DNA of 64,000 bases from positions 496,001 to 560,000 of the forward strand of contig CAMPDV010000148.1 of assembly GCA_946699065.1 (NCBI GenBank), in the 5' to 3' direction. Shown in pieces: positions 48,160 through 60,180 of the stretch. This stretch comes from Loxodes magnus (lineage: Eukaryota; Ciliophora; Karyorelictea; Loxodida; Loxodidae). Each line of letters begins with the position of its first letter. Within the stretch, counting starts at the first letter, position 1. Under the pieces are notes generated by a model. The model was not told where the DNA came from, ran no database searches, and saw only the letters and a list, made by a program, of their open reading frames with translations. Position numbers and translations under genes: made by a program.

Positions 48160-50049
48160 TTATTCAAAACGTTTCCACTATTTATCTTTCACATCGTAAA
48201 AATTTAAAAATTATTCACTTTGGTCACACATAAATATTTTACTTTCTTAATAAATAGCATTTCAGCTTAATCAAGAACCCGATTTCGGAAATTATTGTCC
48301 ATGCTCGTAGAAATTCTTAAAATCAAAAGAATAAGTCTTTTGTAATTCTTCATAATTATCAAATAAAAAGCTCAATTCTATATCTGGTGCATATACACCA
48401 TAACATCAACCTGCATTTTTAGGCATTTATTTTGAAAACTATTTTCATTTGTTTTATTCTATGTCATAAAAACTAACTTCTTCTGCAGCATTTACTCCTC
48501 CAAATGTTCATATGAAATCGTAAGCATAAAATATTCCATTACACATTAGTTTACAAAGATGGTCTGCAATTTCTTTTTAATCACTGATTTAGTTATCTTT
48601 TACATTGAATTTCTCACATTTGTTAGAATATCCTTGTGAGTTTTTTCCACCAATAATAAACATTTGCTGAAAATTATCATAAGATAAGCTTGGATGTTAT
48701 TTTGGTATTAATAGATTATATATTTATGTTTATGAATTGTTAACTTTTATTATACTTTTTAGATGTTTATTAGCATCTTATCCTCCTGCTAAAATTATAG
48801 TTTCATTACTAATCTAAATTGAATAGGTACAATTACTTGAAACAGCTTAAATATTAAGATTATTAGTTGATATTTATTTATTCGTAAGATTAAATATTTA
48901 TACAATATTGCTGTCTCTTTTTATTTTTAAATAGTGTGTTCAATTTACTTTTTAGTTATTATTTCGTGTTTTTATTAGCATTTCATTTTAAGGATCTATT
49001 CTTTGCAATTCATTTAATAGTTCATTATATTATAATTACAGATTACTTTGCTTCTAATTAGCTTAATTAACATCCTATAATAGCTTTTTATTATTTTAAG
49101 TCATTTAATCATTTTGCTCTTATAATAATTTATTTTCTTCGATTTTTTATTTAACTTATTCTTGCAATCCATTTACTTAATTATTTAATTCAGATATTTA
49201 TTTTTCTTGATTTTATAAAGATTAAGTTATATCTTAAAATATTTTATTTTAAATTTTAATTTTTAATATTTCTTTTATTTAAGATTTATCTTATCTAACT
49301 GTTTTTTTTATTTCATCTTTTTAAAATTATTTTTCACATAGTTATTTTATTTACTAAATTTATTATAGTTTTATTTCACACTTTTCAATTGTTTTATCTT
49401 CTAGTTTACCTATTATAGTAATCTAATTTTATAAATCTTTTAATTCTTATAGTTTTTGCATCTTTTATTTTTATAAATCTTCAATTTATGTAAATTATTT
49501 TTAGAGCTCCAAAGCACATTAAAACTAAATTTAAGTGAATAAATTATTTTGAAAGTTTGTTATTGATTCTCTTCATTCATTTTTCTGCAAATTCTATTAA
49601 TTTAAAGAAAGTAAAGATTCTTTAATTCTTGAATCAATATTTAATTTCTCTAACATTTCTTAAAGTACTTTTTTAATCTAATTCTAGAGATCTTTTAGTT
49701 TTTCTTCAAGAAACACAAATTAATGTCCTTAATGAGTTGTAATTGCACATGTTCCACATATTAAGATATTATCAGTTAAACAGATCAAATCTTTAACTTT
49801 TTGATGAGTTTAGCAACAGTTATTTTCCTAAATTTAAGGCTTTTCTTCTTAAAATTAATTAGCTTTCTGTAATTCTTCTATTGGTTTTCTAGTATTTTAG
49901 TTGTGAATTTCACAATAAAATTTATTTTGTGCTTTATAAACCAGTTTTAAACATTTTTCACATCTAATACATTAGCAATCAAGTATTAATGGTTTTCTTT
50001 TATCTTAATCAAATATTTTTTCACATATTTTACAAATGTTTTCTTACAT
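48160..50049 (-). CDS. RING / B-box / coiled-coil / kelch protein (TRIM-like), copy 1
   Basis: The ATG at 50049 starts MQENICKICEKIF, an atypical RING finger (C-x2-C, then CQCIRCEKC and YCEIH). A canonical B-box 2 follows, CCQTHQKVKDLICLTDNILI continuing C-x2-C-x4-H-x2-H. Then comes a ~230-residue coiled coil rich in Gln coded by TAA, and a kelch domain of at least four repeats (LAGG, FIIGGKN, TFGGVN, FYDVKDKQWKRFE). This is the order of TRIM/RBCC ubiquitin ligases with a kelch substrate-binding end. About seven Trp are TGA and one is TGG; TGA sits at the canonical kelch Trp (48445-48447) and in IWTFGG (48508-48510). The frame stays intact over ~630 codons and matches copy 2 with mostly conservative changes, so it is probably a working gene. 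The likely end is TAA at 48160-48162. Confidence 0.8.
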
Positions 50050-50579
50050 TTTAATTAAAGAAATAATATTAAATGTAGTTAACTTAAATTTATTAAATAA
50101 TTAAAAATTTATTTTGCAAAAATAATAAAAAATATAATTTTTAATATTTAAAAACAGGGATTTTTCATTTATAATTTTATTATGATAAGAGTAATTTCAA
50201 ATATTTAGAAAATTACTATCAATGTACTGCTTACGCTAAAAGATTACTTATGGACACAACTGAGGTATTCTGTAGACTAGCTCTGAAAATAGGGACCAGT
50301 TTATAATTAAGCGATTATTTAATAATCGTAAGATTCAAGCCCATTCAAGGTCAATAATCTTTCAGATACGTTCCCTTTCATATTTTGGATCCAACCAGAA
50401 TATTTTTAAGTTAGAAATAAAATATAATTTTTTTTAATTTTTTCATCTTTTTTACAACATTTTTTTTACATAATTTGGAAATAAAATTGTTTCTCATAAT
50501 ATAATTAAGCGTATAAAGAAATTCAAACTTAACTTGGGAATTAATTAATTAATAAATCATTAACTTTCATAATTAAGCA
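50050..50579. other. A+T-rich spacer upstream of the TRIM-like gene
   Basis: No gene is seen. The first ~100 bases upstream of the ATG are very A+T-rich and may hold the promoter. A G+C-richer patch at 50220-50400 has no recognised motif. Confidence 0.4.
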
Positions 50580-52750
50580 AGTAAGCTATGAAAAAATCTT
50601 GAACTCTCTCTGTGAAAATTTGGAAAAATAAAGCAAGCAAAAGTTCTTCTTTCTCAATAAAAATCACAAAGATATGCTTTCACAAGCTTAAAAATTCTTT
50701 ACCCTAGATAAAGAAATAAAATTAATTTTAACCAAGAAAAATAAAAAATATTTTATAATTCAAGAGAAAGTTTAGTTTTAGAAAACAATTAAACTTGCCA
50801 TAGCAATAGATTGAATTTAGAAATCAAGGAATAAATAAAATATATAAAAATAATTAAGAAATTCTTAGCTAACCATCATATGCTTATAAGATTTTGAACA
50901 TTTCACTTTATAAGAAATTTAAGAAGTCCCAAATGGATAAACAAATGGCCCAGATAGAATTAATGGAAAGTAATTGAAATATGAAGGAGATTATCTCACT
51001 ACGATACTTCACTCTTTTATAAATAATATTCTTAGACTTGGAAGAATATCTGATAAATTTAACATTTCAATCATTATTAAAAATTTTTAAATATAATAAA
51101 AATAACTGCAAAATTGGCGTCCAATTTCACTTATCAATTCTATACTAAAATTGTATGAAAAGGCTCTACCAAAGAGATTATGCATTTTAATTTACTAAGG
51201 AAACTTAATTCACCCCAAGTCAAATAGCATTCATAAAAAGTGACAAAAAGCTTAATGGATATTGGTAATCTATTAAATAATAGATATCTTCCACAAATAA
51301 ACTTAAGGAAAAACTAATTTATAGTAAATTTTATAGATGTCAAAATAATATTTGGTTCTATATGGAGGAGATTGCTATTGAGTTAACTTAGAAGAATTAA
51401 ATTACCATTTAAACTTATAAAAGCATTTGAATCTTTCTACGAAAATTTTAGTTCATCGTTTCTCATAGAAAGATAGAATACTAAAAACTTTATTACAGCA
51501 ATAGAGTTATGCAGGGAAGCTCGCAATGACCTGTTAACAAAATTGTATAATGATATCTATTCATTATTTAAAAAATAAACATAATTTTATAGGATTTATA
51601 TACTCAAAATTAGATAAAAGTTTCACACATAGAAGATGGTTAGACAACTTAATTTTTTTATCAAAATTAAAAAATATGGAAACCTTAATAAACGAAAAGA
51701 ATATAATTTTACTTTAACCTGTTTAAAGATAAATAAGCCTAAATGTGAAGCTATCTTACTTTAAAAAAGAATCAAAATAACGAATAAAAATTAAATCTGA
51801 AGATTGATGACTAATCAATTATTAAAAATAATAAGCCACTTTTTTGGGAGTGCTTCTACACTAAAAAGAAATTTGAAAAATCACTGAACGAAATTGCGTC
51901 TAGGTATTTAATGCTATGAAAAAACTGTATTTGATTGCTAAGGTATAAAAACGTGACTTCATGCATTTCAAAACTTTATGTAGATTTTTAACTCTTCCAA
52001 AAGCTGAATATGGTGACGAGCTAGTACTTTGAAGTACTTAATATGGAATCTCTGTTGCAATAAACAAAATAGATGAAAATATATGGTTTACTTCAAGGAA
52101 AGTTCTAATCATCAGAATACAAATTTAAAGAATCATGCTATATAGATTTGATTTTAATGCCCTTCAAGTACTTACAGCTCTGAGATCCTATAATTTTTTT
52201 TTAATAAGAAGAGAAAGTATTGATTATCCATAATAAAATATAGTTATGCTATACTAGACTAAATGGAGCATATAGAAGATAAATTATTAGTTTTGATAAG
52301 ATTAGAACCCATTCATTCTATTTCCGAAAATATCTTTAAGGCCATCATTGCCCTGCTAATAGCCCTTTTTGTATCTGTGGAGATTATGATATTTTCGACC
52401 ATATAATGGAATGTAATTACTATTTAGATATAATGGAATTATTATAGTAAAAGATAGGGAATTTCAAAATAAAACATTTGATTCTCTATAATCAAATTCA
52501 TATAAGCATGTTTCTTAGTAGTCAAGCAATAGAGATAGATTTACAAATCAAAATACTTCACCGATTGTTACTTGATCGAAAAATGGAGTTATTTAAAATA
52601 GAAAAGAACGAATAATCAGAAGATATTTAGATAAGATTGAAAATGAAGAGGAAATCATGTGATGTGATGAAACTTTTAAAATTAAATGTTTTTAATTCAA
52701 GGAAGAAACTCTGACAATTAAAGATTTCAAAAATCTTTGTAGTTTTCATT
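50580..52750 (+). mobile_element. LINE reverse transcriptase, copy 2
   Basis: This is homologous to LINE copy 1 and somewhat more complete upstream of the palm (helical segment from about 50590). Motifs: VPNGQTNGPDRINGK (about 50930), QNWRPISLINSILKLYEKAL with Trp as TGG at 51115-51117, FTPSQIAFIK with Gln as CAA where copy 1 has TAA, and FIDVKIIFGSI in which the second catalytic-site Asp is replaced. Next come SFYENFSSSFLIE and the zinc motif CICGDYDIFDHIMEC at 52370-52414. The region of the A-D-D-L motif reads LDNL. Several frame changes and lost catalytic residues show that it is dead. No endonuclease domain is recognised. Confidence 0.8.
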
Positions 52751-52829
52751 TAAATTTAATTTTTTATAATAATAATCATTTAAATGTTAAATTATTTCTT
52801 TTCCCTGGACTTTTAACCAGGTGCCTGCA

Positions 52830-53130
52830 ACTATTTTATTTAAGTGAATTGATACCAAAAAATTTTTATGTGATAGAATGCTACTAATAGCTTTATACAT
52901 TTCTTGGATTCATTTTCTATTTGTAAACTCCAGATTTAGTTATTCATAGTTAATTTAAAATCCTTCATGTTCTTTATTGTTCTCTTATATATAATTTTTC
53001 CAATTTCAGATTTATTACAAGGCTTTTTTTATTTTTATCTTGCAGTCTATCGCTTTTTCACTATTTTTCCATGTATCTTTTTCTAAAAAACTTTTTTCTA
53101 ATTTCTCTATTTTTTTAATTTATGTTAATT
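52830..53130 (-). other. Coding-like minus-strand stretch after the head module
   Basis: It lies where other heads are followed by an ORF1. One frame reads as a charged helical protein (segment LEKSFLEKDTWKNSEKAIDC). I cannot assign it to a known ORF1 type. Confidence 0.3.
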
Positions 53131-53158
53131 TTTTCTTATAATAAATAAAGATGATTAT

Positions 53159-53551
53159 AGAGCGCGTAGCACCTCATTGGCGCGCAGCTCTTTCAATATT
53201 AATATTAAGAAAAATGTTCTCATGTTTCTTGTTAAAATTCTAGAGGTCCAATGAGTCATGTCAGCTTCTCCAAATGGGGAATCTTCTTATTAAAAATTAT
53301 TCTTAAATCTTGAGTCAAATGTTTCAGTCTTCTTGAATAAGGTCCAAATAAGAATTAGTTAATAAGTCGGTTAGTAGAAGATCCGTCAGTTAAACTTTCA
53401 TACTGTTTGAGAGAACCATCGGGGTAAGTTAGGTATGTCTCAAAGGAGATTACACCCTTCCCCGTGGTGGCATCTAGTGCGAGATTATTCGCAATGCAGT
53501 ATACACTGCACCAGATTACCTATTAATTTATCTGATGCGACCGACATCCAT
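53159..53551 (-). repeat. Head module, first type (53-kb copy)
   Basis: This is the closest relative of 1784-2182. ATGGATGTCGG begins at 53551; the two stem-loops TGCGA/TCGCA and TGCAGT/ACTGCA are identical to that copy; the terminal AGAGC/GCTCT hairpin spans 53159-53191. Confidence 0.65.
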
Positions 53552-53849
53552 TTGATATTATATATAATAATAATAAACTATAAAAGTTTCAATATTTGAA
53601 ATATTGAGGCATAACTGCATAATTATTAGTAAATAATCAAGTAAATTATGTTAAATTTAAAATTTTCTGCATTTTCAATCATGGCTCTCTTTCACTCTCG
53701 TCTTGATAAGGATTCGATTATTTCTTTAAATCTATTTATTATTTTCTTTTAATAGGATCTATTTTTTCACTCTAGACTCTAAAAATCTTTAATCTTCTTC
53801 TAAATAATTACAGATGGAATATTTTTATGTCTATATCTACTTTAATCAT

Positions 53850-56340
53850 CTTACTTTCTGTAAATTATTGATTAATATAGTTTTAGCCATATATAATTAG
53901 TCTTCTTTAATCTTCTCCAGTAAATATTTTGTGTTTATTAAAATTCTAAAAATATCTGAATAAAGATTACATAGGAAAATGTGCTCAAATGTATCAAATT
54001 CCTATCCGCATAAACAAAGTTAGCTGAATTATGTTTCGACATATCATTGATTCAGTCCATATTAAAAATTATAAGTATAAGTCCTTAGTTTATGGATTGA
54101 AATAGTTCCTTAGATTAAATGTCTATTGTATTTGGTGTATGTTATTAAAGGGAAAAATTTTAATTACTTTCTATTTAATCAATAAATCTTTTTGCTGTTC
54201 TCATTATTGCATTCCTTTACAAGCATTCTGAAAAGAAATGTTTAGATTTAAATATTGAGATGCTTATTAAACTCTTTGAAATCATAAGTTCTATAAATAT
54301 CTAAATCATATTTTTCAATGCTTTTATCTATATATTTCTTGTAGGGAAGGTATTATACTTTTGAAGTAAAAAGGCTATATCTGAATTAGGATTTTCCTAA
54401 CTGATTCAAGTTAATTTTCAATAAAAACGCATAAATTTTTATGTCGAAGAGTGGATGAATAGAAGTCAATTTAGATCAATAAAACAAGATTCATTAAATG
54501 AAGATTAAGAAGATTTGAAAGCTAATCTTGATAAAAGTCTTTAAGATCTAGTAATTTTTCTAATCCTTCCTTTAATTCCTGACATTACTGCTCAAAGAGT
54601 TATATTGCTTCCATATTCTACTTTGGGTAAAATGAAAGTTCTACAAAGGTTTTTATAACTAATTGGAGATAAAATACCATATTTGGAAAGTACAGCGTCG
54701 TTTTAAAAATAGTTCTCCTGTATACAGAAACCTTTTCTTCACAATGCTTTTTATAATTTTACTTACTACCCAATTTGTAACCTAGATAAGTGATTGAGTC
54801 TTTCTATAGGATTGGAATTCCATTAATGTTTAAGTTAATTTCAGTTTCTTTTTATTTTTTTTCAAAAATTAAATCTTTTCACATTTCATTGCGTTTATGT
54901 TAAGTCTTACTCAAGAAAAATATTGATTGTGGCTTTTAATAGTTTCTGGGCATTTTTTTAAGAATCTGCAAATTCAATTAAATGCTCAGCAAAACAACGC
55001 ACAACGAAAGATCTGGAACAAACATTAAATCCTAGTTTCTTTTAATTATCTTCTAAATATCTTACTACAATGTCATAGTATAGAATTGCAAGTACAGGAC
55101 TATAACTACTTCCTTATAGAACACCATTATTAATCTTTATTGTTCTAGTAAGATATCCATCAATAATAAACTTAGCATTAATGTTTTTATAAATTGATTC
55201 TAGAGCAAGAATTAAGTAGAAGAAGCCTCAGTCTTCTTAAATGAATAATAAGTAATTTCCTATGTATACTATCAAACATTTTTTCTACATCAATTAAAGC
55301 TGCAATTAATTATTTCTTTCTTGATCATCTACGATGTAAATCAATGATTTATTTAATTGTTCAGATTTATTAAGTAGTAGAACATTTACGGAGAAATCCA
55401 ACTAAGCTGAGTGTAAAATATTTCGCTCATATATATAATAACAAAGTCTTTAAGTAATTGCTTTATCATAAACTTTTAACAAAATATTTAGCAAAGCAAT
55501 AGTCTCCAATTACTTCAAATATTTTTACTTCCTTATTTGAAAATAATAAGTATATTAACTTTTTTCAAATTATTCTGTATATTAAACGTTCTTAACATAT
55601 TATTTATAAAACAAGTAATTATTTTATATAATTCTTACCCTCCATATTTTATAAGTTCAGCTTTAAGACCATCACAACCTGAGGCTTTATTATTTGCTAG
55701 TTAAGATATTATTTTTTTTTAATTTCAAGATCCAAAAAAAGAGGCATAATCTAAAGATGACTCAATTCATAGTTGTTGATAAAAGACTTAGTTTTATATA
55801 TTCCATTTATCTTATTATTGGAAAATTCTATTTCTTCTTAACTAAGATTTGAATGCTTATTAAAAACTAGGTTTCTCAACTGTTACTAAATAATTACTGT
55901 TAGTTTTAATTGTAATTCATTTAGTTACTAATTTTTGGGTTTATTAGATTCTTAGCTTATTTAAACATTATTTAAGCATCTTTATTAAGATCATAATATC
56001 TTTTCTTGGCTTTTATTTTTTTCACTTTCAAAATTAGTATAAATAATACCTTTAGGATTTATTTTTAATCTAGAATAGATTTCTAACCTCTTAATTATGC
56101 CTTCCATACAAAAGCAAGCTATTTTAATATGAAAAATTGTATTTTTTAGCTTAGATAAATAATTAAGTTAAATAACTTGGCAATCTATAATAATTGCTTT
56201 TCTAGTTTTGCAATCCAATAGCTATATCAGCATTATAAGTAATTAGGTCACAAATAAAATTATACTAACTCTCGACATCAACTTGCTCAATCAATTAAAA
56301 TTAGTAATATTATCCTATAAATAGACTTTAATAGCAGTTT
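53850..56340 (-). mobile_element. LINE reverse transcriptase, copy 3
   Basis: This is a minus-strand homolog of LINE copies 1 and 2. A pre-palm helical segment with RYYDLNKDAQIMFKQAKNLI lies around 56000. Next are NNKASGCDGLKAELIKYGG (about 55690-55640) and NIWSNWR with TGA then TGG (55515-55517 and 55506-55508), the reverse of the TGG/TGA order in copy 1. AALIDVEKMFDSI lies near 55290 and INNGVLQGSSYSPVLAILYY near 55130. At the A-D-D-L position the sequence reads FAEHLIEFA, so the catalytic Asp pair is not visible. The zinc motif CLCGQEFDTFEHIFLC is at 53969-54016. Some frame changes are present. The copy looks inactive. Confidence 0.8.
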
Positions 56341-56397
56341 TTTGTATTTAGGTCTTAAAATTTTGAAATTTTAAACAACAATTGCTGCTTCTATTAT

Positions 56398-56592
56398 TAA
56401 ATATATTTTTTAAAACCGCCATAGTTGTTCGAAGTGAACAACAAGGTCATCTTCATCAGAGGTTGGGGAAGTTAAGTACCCATAATCGACTTTATGTCTT
56501 CCTCTGCTTTGGTTTGACCTCGAGACATAAGATTCTTAGACCTTCGACACTGGCTTGGCTTCGATTATATTTAATTCTGGAAATCTCCTACT
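56398..56592. other. G+C-rich island between divergent LINE copy 3 and an ORF1
   Basis: About 45% G+C in a 20% background. It contains a TTGTTC/GAACAA stem. The minus-strand reading HKVDYGYLTSPTSDEDDLVV faintly recalls the end of an AP-type endonuclease domain, and VGDFQN resembles its GDFN motif, which would fit the 5' end of LINE copy 3. This is a weak similarity by eye only. Confidence 0.3.
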
Positions 56593-56941
56593 AAATTAGG
56601 TTTCCGTTTAAATATAATCTTACTATTATTTTTATTAATACAAATATAATCAAGATTAAGAAATTATTTAAAAGACCATCGAAGAAAATGAAAGATAATA
56701 AATTTATGATGAACTTTAAAAAGATTGTACAGTAATAATGAGTAATGATATAGAAGACATTTGTACCTTGCTATTCATAATATTAATTGCTATATGCAAA
56801 TTCAACTAAATCTATACAGAAGAAGGATAGATTAAAAAAAGAAGAGTTTAAGGGGATTTTAAATTTTCTTGGGGTCTAAAATCTTATTATATTTTTCTCT
56901 TTTCACCAAATTTTTTCTTCTTTATATCTCTTTAGGAAAAG

Positions 56942-57960
56942 ATGGCAGGTGGCTTCAAAAAAGGCTTTTTACCCTCTTCCAAAAGTATTATAGAAAGCAA
57001 GAAACTTCGAATAATTACCTTACATTTTTTTCAAATTAATCCCTTCTTTAATAGCTATAAAATAAAAAAAATAAGTAATAAAAACTGAAAAGAGAAAGAA
57101 AAAACATATGATAATCTAGGAAAAAATAGGAAATCGTTATGAAAGTTACACTAAGAGCATTTAACTCAAAAATAGAGCAAATGAACTTTGCCTAATTAAC
57201 AATGATGGCTATCAATAAGAATAAATATAGAAAATGAAAAAAATAATCAGAAAATCATGGAAGGATTGGAAAAAAGGAGGAACAGTAAAATCTTCGAATA
57301 ACATCCTAGAAATGGGAGACGATAAATTATCTAAAATATCAAAAGTAATGTAGTCAGTAAAAAGCTAAGTTCAGAAAAAGATAATTAAATAAAAAAATAA
57401 TATGAGAAAATAAAAGAAGAATCAAATAAATAAGTTATTGTGAAAATAATTGCTGAAATTTAAAATTATGTTTCTAAGAAACAGATGAAAAGCCTCAAAT
57501 AGCTTGCATTATTGTGGTTTGAAAATCATGGAAATAATAGTGTATAAATTTAACGAATACAAGTAGAGGTATTGGAATACATACTATAAAAAGCCTTAAA
57601 ACTTTACTATACAATGAAGGGAGTAATTCACAGCATGAAATTACTCCCTTAAATCAGATTGAAAATGAAGGAACAGGAAGGATAAATTGAAGAATTTTGA
57701 GTTTCCAAATTTTTAAAAACAGTATATCCCAAACTTTTATTAAACAAAAAAGAACCCAATATGATTAAATTAAAACTCAGTTTTCACTTATTTTTCGCTC
57801 ATAATAAATTCTTATGAACATAAGACGCTGTTCGATTGGCTTTTAAGTTAATAGTCAAAAAATTCAAATCTTTGAAGCAAAATATACAAATATCTCAAAA
57901 ATCAGGGTAATTTAAAATGCAATCTTTAAATCAACTTGATATTTCTTTTATACTCGTCCA
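56942..57960 (+). mobile_element. Retroelement ORF1, type beta (57-kb copy)
   Basis: The start MAGGFKKGFL matches the type beta ORF1 start. The region remains purine-rich and protein-like over ~1 kb, with segments such as SNNILEMGDDKLSKISKVM and a later Trp/Tyr-rich stretch, but these are in more than one frame. No zinc knuckle is recognised. It is divergent to LINE copy 3. Confidence 0.45.
57619..57648. other. Perfect stem-loop inside the 57-kb ORF1
   Basis: GGGAGTAATT and AATTACTCCC form perfect 10-base arms around a 10-base loop, with four G/C pairs in a very A+T-rich setting. It may be an RNA structure or a trace of an inserted element. Confidence 0.6.
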
Positions 57961-58865
57961 AGTTATAAGTAATTTAAAATGTAAAAAATGCACAATTTTT
58001 TATTATTACTTAAATTAAATAATTTAAATTTTTTAATTAGAATCAATAAAAAAGTGAAATAATTTGATTTTATTAAAAAATTATTTTATTTTAAGTAAAC
58101 TTTATTTAGTTTAGATTAAATAGAAAAAAATTATTAAGCATACTTTTTGCTATTTTAATTTCATTTTAAATTTACCTTTGAATAAATTGTTATAGTATAA
58201 AGTTTTATACTAAAGAATAAAAATTGAGTTATATTATTATGACTAAATTATATTAAAAACTAAATTAAAATAATTAATTTAAACTTATTTATAAATAGTT
58301 ATTATTCTTTCTTTTTTGTTAAATTATACAGTAATTATGATTTTTAATAAATTCTTATAATTTTAAAGAGAAAAAAAAGTTTTGCATAAGATAAAAATTA
58401 TCTGAGAAGTATTTAGAGAAATGGTTTATAATATCATAAAAATAATAGAAAAATAAAATTTTGTAATTTGGAATGTTTTAATCAACTAGCTTATAATAAT
58501 TGGATAAAATTAGATTTCTATTAAAATAAATTATTTTTATATTCGAAAAAATGAATAATTATGGTATTAACTTAACCTTAAAAAAATAAAATTATAAGTG
58601 AAAACAAAAATACTAAAAAAATAATTTTTATATATAACACTGATCTAAACTTCTTACAACTATGCACTTCAAGTTTTGTCATTTAGTAATTAATTATAGA
58701 CATTTACTATTCCTTAATTAAATATAAATTAATTTAAAATTTTAACTTTTTAATAATTTAAACAAAAAAAGGCTTATTATAAATTTTAAATTAATAATCT
58801 AGTAAAGTTTTAAAATAGAAATAAATATGTTACCTAAATTTGAAATTAGATAAGAGAAAAATTAA
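57961..58865. other. A+T-rich spacer
   Basis: No gene or repeat is recognised. Confidence 0.5.
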
Positions 58866-58869
58866 GTTT

Positions 58870-59665
58870 ATAGTCTTAGAGAAGAGCTCCACAGTTAACT
58901 TCTATTTGTTCCTGCTCTCTCCTAAGCTAAAGGATGTCGTTGGACTTCATTAGTCTGACTTCCTTGTCTCTCCCTTAAAAAATAATTTTCTGTTTAGTTT
59001 CTTCTCCAGTTGTTATTTTCCTCGTTGAATCTTGAATTATATAATTTCTTTCTGTAAATTTGTCCTGTCCCTGTTGGTCAGAAGCAGAAGAGTTCTTCTA
59101 ATATTTTTTTCTTATTGATTCTTTCAATTCTGCTTTCTTTCAGCATTTTCTTCAGCAGTAATACTTCTAGCATATGTAGCACCGGATCTTTCTACTTTAG
59201 GAATATATCTTCTTTGTCTCTTATTATTAATATTCATTTCGATTTCCATTGGAATATTTGATTATTTTTTTTATTATTCTTATTTTTCCTAAATATATTT
59301 TATTTCGTATTAATGTTTAGAGAATTGGAATTAAAACATTTGAGGAATTTCGTTAAATTTTTTATCAATTTATTCCAATTTAATTTCTATTTACGATTCG
59401 AATTTATCGATTGCTTCTTCCAATGATGGAAATTAATGATCTAGTGATTAAATCAATTCTCCGTACATTTTTTAAAGTTTTTCTATCCTTTATCTTTGTT
59501 ATTTTAATTCTAATTATATATTAGTAATTCATTGCTACACAGATTATGCAAAAGCTTCCTTATATTATATTTCTTAATATTATTGATGCTCTTATTCATT
59601 TATGTTAGATTATTATTCTGAATTTTTAGGAAATCACCAAGAGAGGATTATTTCTTAGGTGCCAT
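58870..59665 (-). mobile_element. Retroelement ORF1, type alpha (59-kb copy)
   Basis: The ATGG at 59665 is preceded by a TATATATAATATAAT run. A single minus-strand frame, offset from that ATG, reads through a coiled coil (LEEAIDKFESQIEIKLEQID, about 59450), then RRYIPKVERSGATYARSITA (about 59220) and NRDRTNLQKEIIQFK (about 59080). The long constant frame suggests the ORF comes from farther upstream, in the D module, and that the MAPKKQ start is not used. No zinc knuckle is seen, so the 3' part may be missing. Gln codons are mostly TAA. Confidence 0.55.
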
Positions 59666-59899
59666 TTTATATATATAATATAATAAAATAATTTTTAACT
59701 ATGATGAAATTTATTAAATATTTAACTTTAAATTGATGTTATTCTTTTATATTTTATATAATATATAATATATTTAGCAGATGAGTAGGCTTAAATAAAT
59801 TTAAAAGAAAAGTTTCTTAAAATATAAAAAATGATCAGAATAAGATAAAAATTAGGTATGCTTAAGAACTTGGATTTTGGTAATCCAGAAGTTATTTAT

Positions 59900-60180
59900 T
59901 ACAATAAATCAGGTCCTCACGAGAAGCTTTGTTTGAAGATTAATCTTCTCTGCTTAATCTATAGGCAATGAAAAGCCACTATCGACTCTGTAATTAAACG
60001 TAGATATTGCAAAAGATTAGATTCAAACTTCATTATCAAAGCCTCATCTATCTGGAATAATTAAATAGACAAGTCACCTCGCGAAACAATCCAAAGGACA
60101 AAATTAGCTAAAATAGTTATTTGGATTAAGGCTCCTTATATAATTCCCCTTTGATACCATATTTATTAATATAAATAATC
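59900..60180 (-). repeat. Dispersed module D, copy 2
   Basis: Homologous to 1370-1615. The minus-strand reading from about 60160 (MVSKGNYIRSLNPNNYF and later WLVYLIIPDRWGFD) keeps the same TGA-Trp positions as copy 1. It lies upstream of the type alpha ORF1 and may be its 5' end. Confidence 0.5.
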
